In this document: piece after piece, positions 7,179 to 15,056 of the stretch
Numbering within the stretch: the stretch's first letter is position 1
Layout: each line of letters opens with the position of its first letter
Notes under the pieces: model-generated
What the model was told of the DNA's origin: nothing
Database searches by the model: none
What the model saw: the letters and a program-made list of their open reading frames with translations, nothing else
Position numbers and translations under genes: made by a program
DNA from: DMER64 sp964554535
GTDB taxonomy: Bacteria > Bacteroidota > Bacteroidia > Bacteroidales > UBA932
Reading direction: 5' to 3'
Length of the DNA stretch: 64,000 bases
Assembly: GCA_964554535.1 (NCBI GenBank)
Contig: CAZKPB010000001.1
Coordinates: forward strand, 62,001-126,000

Positions 7179-7866
7179 ACTCAAGCATCCATGCCTGACG
7201 GGACGCCTCTTGTTCGGCGTCTTTTTTTGTGCTCCCCGTACCGGAAGCAATCACATGACCGTCCACTACAATTTCTGCCAGGAACAATACAGTCCCTTGT
7301 TTTTGCGGCTGTTGCTGCACCCGGAAAGACAACGGCCTGCCCTTCTTCTGGCACCTCTCCACCAAACGGGATTTGTAGTCGGTTTCCGTGCATTCCAACT
7401 CCTGCCAGTCCACCTGTCCCAGCAAACTGCGGGTCAGCACTTCCCGGCATCGGGCAAAACCTATGTCCAGATAAATGGCTCCGGTAAGCGCTTCAAACAT
7501 ATTGCCGGCAATGTTGCGCGAGAACATGTCATTGCCCTTTACTTCCAAAAGCGAGCAAAGCCCGGTGGCATTGGCAATTTTGTTAAGTGATTCACGGCTT
7601 ACAATGCGGGAGCGCATCTGGGTGAGAAAACCCTCATCGCGCGTGGGATAACGCAGGTACACCGCTTCTCCCACCACCACACCCAACACGGCATCACCCA
7701 GAAATTCCAGCCTTTCGTTGGAATCTTCTTCCACCTCGGCCGCCGATCTGTGGCGCAATGCCTTGCGGTATAACTCCATATTCTTTGGGGCAAAGCCAAA
7801 ACAAGACTTGATGGCCTTGTAAAGGTCAGTGTCTCTGGAGTCAAAACCGGCCAGGCGGTTGAACAT
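7150..7866 (-). CDS. rnc: Ribonuclease III
   Basis: 239 residues. The endonuclease domain carries the signature NERLEFLGDAVLG with catalytic acids and the second acidic site FEALTGAIYLDIG. A C-terminal double-stranded RNA-binding domain follows (DYKSRLVERCQKKGRPLSFRV to GTGSTKKDAEQEASRQAW). It processes rRNA precursors and other structured RNAs. ATG 7866, two bases after the fabF stop, is preferred over an ATG at 7893 inside fabF. It is the third gene of the leftward acpP-fabF-rnc set, a common arrangement. Confidence 0.93.
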   Translation of the reverse strand: MFNRLAGFDSRDTDLYKAIKSCFGFAPKNMELYRKALRHRSAAEVEEDSNERLEFLGDAVLGVVVGEAVYLRYPTRDEGFLTQMRSRIVSRESLNKIANATGLCSLLEVKGNDMFSRNIAGNMFEALTGAIYLDIGFARCREVLTRSLLGQVDWQELECTETDYKSRLVERCQKKGRPLSFRVQQQPQKQGTVLFLAEIVVDGHVIASGTGSTKKDAEQEASRQAWMLEFNRYRYTTL

Positions 7867-7868
7867 AG

Positions 7869-9119
7869 TCAGATTTTTTTGACAAGCAGGCACGAATTGT
7901 GGCCGCCAAAACCGAAAGTATTGGAAATAGCTACCCGCACCTCACGTTTTTGTGCCTGATTGAGGGTTAAGTTCAGTTTATAATCTATCTGTGGATCTTC
8001 TTCTTTAAAGTGCATCGTGGGAGGCACCATACCTCTTTCCATGGCGCAGATACAAGCCAGAATTTCAACGGCACCGGTGGCACCCAGCAGGTGGCCGGTC
8101 ATAGACTTGGTGGCGCTGATATTCATCTTATAGGCATGGTCCCCAAACAATTCCTTGATAGCGGTGATCTCCGCTATGTCGCCCAACGGAGTGGACGTGC
8201 CGTGGGTGTTGACGTAATCCACGTCCTTGAGTTCCAGCCCGGCTTCTTTAATGGCCTCGGCCATTACGCGGCGGGCTCCCGCGCCGCTGGGATCCGGGGC
8301 GGTGATGTGGTATGCGTCACCGGTAAGGCCGGCGCCACCCACCTCGGCATATATGCGTGCCCCGCGCTCCACTGCGTGATGGTATTCTTCAAATACCAGA
8401 ATGCCGGCGCCCTCACCCATCACAAAACCGTCACGCGTGCGGTCAAACGGGCGCGAGGCGGTAAGGTATTCTTCATTATTGACGGACAGGGCTTTGGCCG
8501 AGTTAAACCCGCCGATGCTGGGAACGGTTATGGGCGCTTCCGCCCCTCCGGTAATCATCACGTCGGCCCTGCCCAAACGGATAGAGTCAAACGCATTGCA
8601 CATGGCGTGATTGGATGTGGAACAAGCGGATACCGTGCTGTAATTGGGACCGCGGAATCCGTATTTTATAGATATCATTCCGGATGCAATGTCCGGGATC
8701 ATCATGGGTACAATAAAAGGACTAAAGCGGGGCTCTTGTCCGCCCTCGCAATAGTCCTTGATTTCATTGAAGAGTGTTTCCACTCCGCCTATCCCAGAAC
8801 CTACAATCACACCCACCCGGTCTTTGTCTACCGTCTCCAGGTCCATTTTACTGTCCCTGACAGCTTCCTCAGCTGCAATGAGTGCAAATTGTGTAAAGCG
8901 GTCGTTCCTGCGGGATTCTTTGCGATCCAGTCCGAATTTCTCCGGCGAATAGTCTTTGACCTCGCACGCAAACTGCGTTTTAAAAAGGGACGCATCAAAA
9001 TGAGTTATAGGATTTGCGCCCGATTTGCCAGCAATCAGATTATCGAAATATTCCTGTACGTTGTCTCCAATAGGATTTATGGTACCGATTCCGGTAATTA
9101 CGACCCTTTTTAAGTTCAT
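7869..9119 (-). CDS. fabF: Beta-ketoacyl-ACP synthase II
   Basis: A thiolase-fold condensing enzyme of 416 residues that elongates acyl-ACP with malonyl-ACP in fatty-acid synthesis. The catalytic triad is visible: the nucleophile Cys in STVSACSTSNHAMCNAF, His in NTHGTSTPLGD, and His in KSMTGHLLGATGAVE. The C-terminus has the usual NTFGFGGHN. It lies 6 bp downstream of acpP, its substrate carrier, and 2 bp before rnc, so the three are surely one operon. Confidence 0.95.
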   Translation of the reverse strand: MNLKRVVITGIGTINPIGDNVQEYFDNLIAGKSGANPITHFDASLFKTQFACEVKDYSPEKFGLDRKESRRNDRFTQFALIAAEEAVRDSKMDLETVDKDRVGVIVGSGIGGVETLFNEIKDYCEGGQEPRFSPFIVPMMIPDIASGMISIKYGFRGPNYSTVSACSTSNHAMCNAFDSIRLGRADVMITGGAEAPITVPSIGGFNSAKALSVNNEEYLTASRPFDRTRDGFVMGEGAGILVFEEYHHAVERGARIYAEVGGAGLTGDAYHITAPDPSGAGARRVMAEAIKEAGLELKDVDYVNTHGTSTPLGDIAEITAIKELFGDHAYKMNISATKSMTGHLLGATGAVEILACICAMERGMVPPTMHFKEEDPQIDYKLNLTLNQAQKREVRVAISNTFGFGGHNSCLLVKKI

Positions 9120-9125
9120 TCCAGG

Positions 9126-9371
9126 TTATTCAGCCTTAACGTTTTCTTCGATGTATTTAATAGCGTCGCCTACGGTAGAAATCTTTTCAGCGGCTTCATC
9201 GGGGATGTTAATACCAAATGCTTCTTCAAATTCCATAATCAGTTCTACGGTATCCAAAGAATCAGCGCCCAAATCATTGGTGAAGTTAGCGGTAGGGGTT
9301 ACTTCTTTCTCATCTGCACCCAATTTGTCCACGATGATTTGTTTTACTTTTTCGGAAATGTTAACTGCCAT
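9126..9371 (-). CDS. acpP: Acyl carrier protein
   Basis: 81 acidic residues with the phosphopantetheine attachment motif GADSLD, serine at about residue 38, and the helix II sequence DTVELIMEFEEAFGI typical of fatty-acid ACP. It carries growing acyl chains for FabF and the lipid A acyltransferases. First gene of the operon; a weak promoter candidate (minus-strand TTTG at 9437-9440, 17 bp, CAACTTTG at 9412-9419) lies 41 nt upstream. Confidence 0.97.
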   Translation of the reverse strand: MAVNISEKVKQIIVDKLGADEKEVTPTANFTNDLGADSLDTVELIMEFEEAFGINIPDEAAEKISTVGDAIKYIEENVKAE

Positions 9372-9411
9372 AATTCAGAAATTAGTTAAATAAAAATGTG
9401 TAATTTTTCTG

Positions 9412-9440
9412 CAAAGTTGTGGCAACTTTGAACCCGCAAA
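9412..9440 (-). promoter_or_regulatory. Weak promoter candidate for acpP
   Basis: Minus-strand CAACTTTG (9412-9419) differs from the TAnnTTTG box at the first base, and TTTG (9437-9440) is 17 bp away, shorter than the usual 19-21. The intergenic region is only 137 bp, so the acpP promoter must lie here or in the upstream gene. Confidence 0.35.
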
Positions 9441-9508
9441 TTAAAGCATAATTTTTCAAACGACGAAATTGTACTCCAAATTGCGGGTCAAGTCACCCAT
9501 TGCCTCTG

Positions 9509-10507
9509 CTATTTGCATGCCTCTTCCACAGCTACGGCTACGGCTACGGTGGCTCCCACCATGGGGTTGTTGCCCATACCCAGGAAGCCCATCATTTCCA
9601 CGTGGGCGGGAACAGAACTTGAACCGGCAAATTGGGCGTCAGAGTGCATACGTCCCATGGTGTCCGTCATACCGTAACTGGCAGGACCGGCAGCCATATT
9701 GTCCGGATGCAGGGTACGGCCTGTACCGCCACCGCTGGCAACTGAGAAATACTTCTTGCCCTGTTCGTTGCATTCCTTTTTATAGGTGCCTGCTACGGGG
9801 TGCTGGAAACGAGTGGGGTTGGTGGAGTTCCCGGTAATGGATACGTCCACGCCTTCATGATGCATAATGGCCACGCCTTCACGTACGTCATCGGCGCCAA
9901 AGCAACGTACCTTGGCACGTTCTCCGTTGGAGTAGGGAGTTTCGTTAACTATGGTCAGTTTTCCTGTATAATAGTCAAAAGAAGTCTGTACATAGGTAAA
10001 GCCGTTGATTCGTGAGATAATCATGGCGGCATCCTTGCCCAGACCATTCAAAATCACGCGCAGAGGTTCCTTGCGGACTTTGTTGGCGGATTTGGCAATC
10101 CCAATGGCGCCTTCTGCAGCGGCAAACGATTCGTGACCGGCAAGGAAGGCAAAACATTTGGTCTGGTCCCTGAGCAACATGGCGGCCAGGTTACCGTGAC
10201 CCAATCCTACTTTGCGGTCATCAGCCACGGAGCCGGAAATACAGAAGGCCTGCAGTCCTATTCCAATAGCTTCTGCCGCATCGGCTGCCTTTACGGCACC
10301 CTTCTTAATGGCAATGGCAGCACCCATCACATAAGCCCAACCCACATTTTCAAAACAAATAGGTTGAATTTCCCTGGCCATTTTGTAAGGATCAATGCCT
10401 TTAGCGTCGCAGATGGCTTTGCATTCATCCAAATCCTTAATTCCATATTCTTTTAACGTGGCATTGATCTTATCAATCCTACGTTCGTAACTTTCAAATA
10501 ATGCCAT
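9509..10507 (-). CDS. GGGtGRT protein (uncharacterised)
   Basis: 332 residues matching the family named after its motif; GGGTGRTLHPDN is visible at about residue 260. Other well-kept stretches are SGSVADDRKVGLGHGNLAAMLL, FLAGHESFAAAEGAIGIAKSANKVR, and an Ala/Val-rich end. No signal peptide or membrane helix is seen. The family occurs in anaerobes next to an IscU-like scaffold, as here (gene 11 bp upstream). Its reaction is unknown to me. The constant pairing suggests a step in Fe-S or sulfur metabolism, which is inference. Confidence 0.8.
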   Translation of the reverse strand: MALFESYERRIDKINATLKEYGIKDLDECKAICDAKGIDPYKMAREIQPICFENVGWAYVMGAAIAIKKGAVKAADAAEAIGIGLQAFCISGSVADDRKVGLGHGNLAAMLLRDQTKCFAFLAGHESFAAAEGAIGIAKSANKVRKEPLRVILNGLGKDAAMIISRINGFTYVQTSFDYYTGKLTIVNETPYSNGERAKVRCFGADDVREGVAIMHHEGVDVSITGNSTNPTRFQHPVAGTYKKECNEQGKKYFSVASGGGTGRTLHPDNMAAGPASYGMTDTMGRMHSDAQFAGSSSVPAHVEMMGFLGMGNNPMVGATVAVAVAVEEACK

Positions 10508-10518
10508 AATTGTAGAAT

Positions 10519-11211
10519 TTATTGTTGACGGGGATCAATGTAAGAGGCAGCTTCTGCAAAGCGGCCATAGGAATTGGTGGCTTTCTTCAACGCTTCATTG
10601 GCGTCAGTGCCTTTCTTTACCATATCCATAAATTTGCCCAGATGCACAAATTCATAGCCAATAACCTCGCCTTCCTTGTCCAGACCCAGACGGGAGCAGT
10701 AGCCCTCGGCCATCTCCAGATAACGTACGCCTTTGGCTTTGGTACCGTACATGGTACCTACCTGGGAACGCAGGCCTTTGCCCAAGTCTTCCAAGCCGGC
10801 ACCCACCGTAAGACCGCCTTCTGAGAAAGCACTTTGGGTACGTCCGTAGACAATTTGCAGAAACAGTTCACGCATGGCCGTGTTGATAGCGTCGCAAACC
10901 AAGTCGGTGTTTAAAGCTTCCAACAACGTTTTGCCGGGAAGAATTTCAGCAGCCATAGCTGCAGAGTGTGTCATACCGGAGCAACCGATGGTTTCTACCA
11001 GGGCTTCTTCAATAATCCCTTCCTTGACATTGAGGGTCAATTTGCAGGCACCTTGCTGGGGAGCGCACCAGCCAATCCCGTGCGTAAAACCAGAAATATC
11101 CGATATTTGTTTGGCTCTTACCCATTTACCTTCTTCAGGAATGGGAGCCGGTCCGTGATTGGGACCTTTCTTTACAACACACATTTGTTGTACTTCGTGT
11201 GAATAAATCAT
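10519..11211 (-). CDS. IscU/NifU-like Fe-S scaffold family protein
   Basis: 230 residues. The N-terminal two-thirds resembles the NifU/IscU scaffold fold. Candidate ligand cysteines lie in HGIGWCAPQQGACKLTL and VETIGCSGMTHSA. The length exceeds IscU (about 130) because of a C-terminal region (VGAGLEDLGKGLRSQVGTMYGTKAKG and onward) seen in relatives paired with GGGtGRT proteins. It is the promoter-proximal gene of a two-gene operon with that protein, with TACCTTTG on the minus strand at 11233-11240. The cluster-assembly role is inferred from fold only. Confidence 0.75.
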   Translation of the reverse strand: MIYSHEVQQMCVVKKGPNHGPAPIPEEGKWVRAKQISDISGFTHGIGWCAPQQGACKLTLNVKEGIIEEALVETIGCSGMTHSAAMAAEILPGKTLLEALNTDLVCDAINTAMRELFLQIVYGRTQSAFSEGGLTVGAGLEDLGKGLRSQVGTMYGTKAKGVRYLEMAEGYCSRLGLDKEGEVIGYEFVHLGKFMDMVKKGTDANEALKKATNSYGRFAEAASYIDPRQQ

Positions 11212-11232
11212 ATATAAATCTTTTTAACGCGC

Positions 11233-11240
11233 CAAAGGTA
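11233..11240 (-). promoter_or_regulatory. -7 box for the Fe-S scaffold/GGGtGRT operon
   Basis: TACCTTTG on the minus strand at 11233-11240, 21 nt before ATG 11211. No -33 element at canonical distance is clear. Confidence 0.55.
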
Positions 11241-11283
11241 CACAAAAGATGTTTATCTTCACGTTCCAATTGTCTAACCAATT

Positions 11284-14079
11284 ATGCTTAAACTTCATTT
11301 CATACTTCTTTCGGCCCTGATGGTCGGTTCTCTTACCTTATCCGCACAAAATAAAAAGCCTCTGGACCATTCGGTATACGATAGCTGGAAAAACACCGGT
11401 ACCCTGGCGGTTACCCCCAATGGAAATTACGGCTTTGCCCAGGTGAGCGCCCAGGAAGGCGACGGATATCTTGCCCTTTTCACTTTTGGCAAAAACCTGC
11501 AACGCACCGATACCATTGGAAGAGGATCCTCCGCCGCGTTTACCCCGGACCAGAATTACGTGGTTTACACCATCAAGGCGCCCTATGCGGAAACCAAAAA
11601 AGCTACTAAAGACCACAAGGACGCTCCAAAAGACAGTGTGGAAATCCGCCACCTCAAAACCGGAGCCATTATTCCGGTAAGCAATGCCACCGGTTTCAAA
11701 GTCCCGGAAGAAGGCTCCAATTTAGTGGCCGTCAACACCCAATTATTCTCCAAAGACAATAAATCGGCCAAAAGAAGCCGCCTGCTATTGATTGACCCCG
11801 TTACAAGGCGTACGGATACTATCATAGGAGTAACAGGATATGCTTTCAACAAGAACGGGTCCCTGCTGAGTCTGGTCTGCGAGCAGGACACCGTCTCTCA
11901 CACGCAAGCCGGAATATATCTCTACCACACGCAAACCGGACAGATGGACACCCTCTACGCGGGACATAAGAAATCTGTCTACACCCTGCCCGTTTTCAAC
12001 AAGGAAAGTACCTGCGCGGCCTATATCCTGGACCGGGATACCCTTGAGCTTCCTCAACCCCTGCACGCAGAAGTGTACGTTTATTCCCTGGAAGACCAAA
12101 AAAACGTCTGCTGGGCGGACAGCAACTGCACCAACCTCCCGGAAGGCTGGTGCATCAGCACCAATACCCGGAACCTGGCCTTCAGCGACGACAACGCCCG
12201 CTTGTTCTACAGCATTGCTCCCATCCTGCCCCAGAAAGACACCTCGGACCACACGGAACGAGCCACACTGGATATATGGCACTACAATGACGAGTACCTG
12301 CAACCCGCACAACTCAAAAGAGTGGAAGAATACCGCAACCAGACGTATCTGGTAACGGCCGCATCGCCCGGCCACCTGACGCGGATTGCCACCACGGACT
12401 ACGAAAATGCCAACGTTCCCAACAACTTCAATGCCCGGTGGGCTTACGCGGCGGCCGACAAGCCGTATCGTATTGCCTCGCAATGGAAAGAAGACCAAGT
12501 GGTAGACCTCTATATTATTCCCCTTACGGGAGAACAACCCAAAATGATTGCCAAAGAATTGACCATGGGCTCCCTGCAAGCTTCGCCCGACGGTAACTAC
12601 CTTGTCTGGTTTGATGCCGGCGCCCAGCATTGGTACGCCTATATACACGCCACGGGACAAATCCGCTGCCTCACGGAACACCTGGGAGTGGCCTTTGGCA
12701 ATGAACTCACAGACACCCCCAGCGCCCGCAACCCTTACGGCAACGGAGGCTGGCTTAAAGACGACAAGGCCGTATTGCTGTATGACCGGTACGATATCTG
12801 GCAGGTTGACCCCACCGGAAAAAACGAACCTTTTATTCTTACACGCGGCATAGGGCGTCAGCATGAAATTACCCTGCGTGTCACACGGATGGAAACCACC
12901 CCGCAAAATAGCCGAGACAGACGCACCGAGCCGATAGATCCGTCCAAGCCACTCTATCTTAGCGCATTTGATAATAATACCAAAATGCACGGATTCTACT
13001 CCTTGTCACTTATCGGCAAAAAGAACGCCCAGCCCGTGTGTATGGTAATGGACGGACATACCTACACCAATGCCCTCAAGGCCAAAGACGCCGATGTATT
13101 TCTGTTCAGCCGCAACAATTACACGGAATCACCCAACGTATACGTTACACGCAACGCCTTTCGGACGCAGGAACAGTTGACGGACATCAATCCCCAACAA
13201 AACGGCTACAACTGGGGGACCGCCGAGTTGGTGCACTGGACCACCGCCACGGGACGTCCGTGTGACGGCATCCTCTACAAACCACAGGACTTTGACCCCA
13301 ACAAAAAATACCCCTTGCTTATTTACTTTTACGAACGTCTATCGGATGACCTGTACGCTTACAAGCAGCCGGCCCCGTCACGTTCCACCATTAACCTGAC
13401 CTTCTATCCCAGCAACGGTTATCTGGTATTCACCCCGGACATCTACTACCGGACGGGACATCCGGGACAGTCAGCCATGGAGTGTATTATGCCCGGTGTA
13501 GATATGTTGTGTCAAAATCCGTGGGTGGACAGCGACAATATGGCCATCCAGGGCCAGAGTTGGGGCGGTTACCAGGTAGCCTACATGGTTACTCAGACCC
13601 AACGCTTCAAGGCGGCCTGGGCCGGAGCACCGGTATCCAACATGACGTCGGCCTACGGAGGCATCCGTTGGGGCAGCGGGGTAACCCGGCAAATGCAATA
13701 TGAAAACGGACAAAGCCGTATAGGCACCACCCTGTGGGACGGTTTTGACCTGTACGTGGAAAATTCGCCGCTTTTCTTTGCCCCCAACGTGACCACCCCC
13801 CTGGTAATCATGCATAACGACAACGACGGTGCCGTTCCCTGGTATCAGGGCATTGAATACTTTACCGGTCTGAGGCGTCTTGGCAAACAAGTCTGGTTGC
13901 TGCAATACAACGGAGAAGAGCACAATTTGTCGCAGCGCGTGAACGCAAAAGACCTTTCCATGCGTCTGCAGCAATTCTTTGACCACTTCCTGAAAGGAAA
14001 AGACGCCGCACCCTGGATAGAGCACGGCGTCCCCGCCTATAAAAAAGGCATAGATTGGGGATTCCCGTCAGAAAATTAG
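11284..14079 (+). CDS. S9 family serine peptidase, 931 residues
   Basis: A secreted prolyl-oligopeptidase-family enzyme. Signal peptide at the N-terminus (ILLSALMVGSLTLSAQ), a long beta-propeller region (about residues 40-640), then an alpha/beta hydrolase domain. The nucleophile Ser lies in IQGQSWGGYQVAYM, the acid in HNDNDGAVPWYQG, and the His in GEEHNLSQR. It likely trims peptides in the periplasm. It is the longest of three S9 enzymes in the window and stands alone, with stop codons interlocked by 4 bp with the convergent DUF6263 gene. Confidence 0.88.
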   Translation: MLKLHFILLSALMVGSLTLSAQNKKPLDHSVYDSWKNTGTLAVTPNGNYGFAQVSAQEGDGYLALFTFGKNLQRTDTIGRGSSAAFTPDQNYVVYTIKAPYAETKKATKDHKDAPKDSVEIRHLKTGAIIPVSNATGFKVPEEGSNLVAVNTQLFSKDNKSAKRSRLLLIDPVTRRTDTIIGVTGYAFNKNGSLLSLVCEQDTVSHTQAGIYLYHTQTGQMDTLYAGHKKSVYTLPVFNKESTCAAYILDRDTLELPQPLHAEVYVYSLEDQKNVCWADSNCTNLPEGWCISTNTRNLAFSDDNARLFYSIAPILPQKDTSDHTERATLDIWHYNDEYLQPAQLKRVEEYRNQTYLVTAASPGHLTRIATTDYENANVPNNFNARWAYAAADKPYRIASQWKEDQVVDLYIIPLTGEQPKMIAKELTMGSLQASPDGNYLVWFDAGAQHWYAYIHATGQIRCLTEHLGVAFGNELTDTPSARNPYGNGGWLKDDKAVLLYDRYDIWQVDPTGKNEPFILTRGIGRQHEITLRVTRMETTPQNSRDRRTEPIDPSKPLYLSAFDNNTKMHGFYSLSLIGKKNAQPVCMVMDGHTYTNALKAKDADVFLFSRNNYTESPNVYVTRNAFRTQEQLTDINPQQNGYNWGTAELVHWTTATGRPCDGILYKPQDFDPNKKYPLLIYFYERLSDDLYAYKQPAPSRSTINLTFYPSNGYLVFTPDIYYRTGHPGQSAMECIMPGVDMLCQNPWVDSDNMAIQGQSWGGYQVAYMVTQTQRFKAAWAGAPVSNMTSAYGGIRWGSGVTRQMQYENGQSRIGTTLWDGFDLYVENSPLFFAPNVTTPLVIMHNDNDGAVPWYQGIEYFTGLRRLGKQVWLLQYNGEEHNLSQRVNAKDLSMRLQQFFDHFLKGKDAAPWIEHGVPAYKKGIDWGFPSEN

Positions 14080-14975
14080 CGAGTCACTTTGGATTCAATC
14101 TTCATTACAATGGGCAATCTCTGCGTTTGTCCACCTTGTTCTATTACCAGATCCCCGGCAATATTCTGTGTGGTGGTCCCTTCAACAATCCAACCGTCAG
14201 CAGCCGTCACCTTTACGGAAGCCGGACCCTTTCCGGAAAGACCTTCCATACGCTGGGTAGCTTTAGGATCGGGTTTGGCATCTGGATTTTGTATCAGAAG
14301 CACCTGACAATCAAAAGTAGCCACACCGTCTGCCAGTGACACAAAACGGTACTGGGTGGTAGTAGTGGCGGACAGTGAAGGTTCTTCATCTTCTTGCGTC
14401 CAGGCGGAAGGCACCTTTATATCTTTGTCGGGAAACTTGGTAAGTCCGGCCTGCACCGCACTCTTGAGAACGGCTTCACTGAACAGGGACTTGATCTGGG
14501 TGGTGAGCGTTTCACGTTTGCGTTTGGCATACTGGGCGGCCAGCGCGGGGTCAATTCCGCTGTAGAACGCCGTATCCAAAGGCATCACCTCCACCACCTC
14601 TCCCTGAGCCGATACCACGGCCCGGAAAGGTCTGTTCATCACGGAACGCATGGCAACACCCTGCACATCTTCCGCTTCGCTGGAAAATTCCTGGCTCTGT
14701 CCCTGACCCGTGGCTTTAATTACCATTCGGGTAATTATAGCTTCCATCAGATATCCCTTGTCCACTTTTTCCACCAGTTTCATGGAAGAACTCATCTCTT
14801 GCGTAGTGACAGTGGTCATATCACCCATCATAGGCACCTTGATGGTCATTGTCTGGACAACGGAAACGTTGGCCGTATAATCAGTCCCGGCAACCGGTTT
14901 GAATTCCAGCCTTACGGTCTGGGCCTGCAAAGCCACTCCAAACAAAATAAATAAAAATGTTAATGTCTTTTTCAT
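14076..14975 (-). CDS. DUF6263 family exported protein
   Basis: 299 residues from ATG 14975, chosen because it gives a clean signal peptide (MKKTLTFLFILFGVALQAQ); an upstream in-frame ATG at 15002 would precede it with nine extra residues. The mature part is a beta-rich sequence with repeated T/V-rich strands (VVQTMTIKVPMMGDMTTVTTQE, VEGTTTQNIAGDLVIEQGG), the look of DUF6263. No catalytic motif is visible. It lies between two S9 peptidases and is convergent with the first. Function unknown. Confidence 0.65.
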   Translation of the reverse strand: MKKTLTFLFILFGVALQAQTVRLEFKPVAGTDYTANVSVVQTMTIKVPMMGDMTTVTTQEMSSSMKLVEKVDKGYLMEAIITRMVIKATGQGQSQEFSSEAEDVQGVAMRSVMNRPFRAVVSAQGEVVEVMPLDTAFYSGIDPALAAQYAKRKRETLTTQIKSLFSEAVLKSAVQAGLTKFPDKDIKVPSAWTQEDEEPSLSATTTTQYRFVSLADGVATFDCQVLLIQNPDAKPDPKATQRMEGLSGKGPASVKVTAADGWIVEGTTTQNIAGDLVIEQGGQTQRLPIVMKIESKVTR

Positions 14976-15056
14976 TGTCAAAAAATTATATTGCAACAAC
15001 AAATGTACGCCTTTTGATAAAATAAACTAATTTTGAAAATCAAATACCCAAACCCT

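Noticed and set aside
7867..7893. ATG 7893 as the rnc start
   Set aside because: It lies inside fabF and adds residues that precede the RNase III domain without conservation; ATG 7866 sits two bases after the fabF stop.
8010..9113. A 367-codon open frame on the plus strand
   Set aside because: Shadow of fabF, which is certain from its catalytic triad.
11785..12990. A 401-codon open frame on the minus strand
   Set aside because: Antisense to the first S9 peptidase; no domain, promoter or sensible start.
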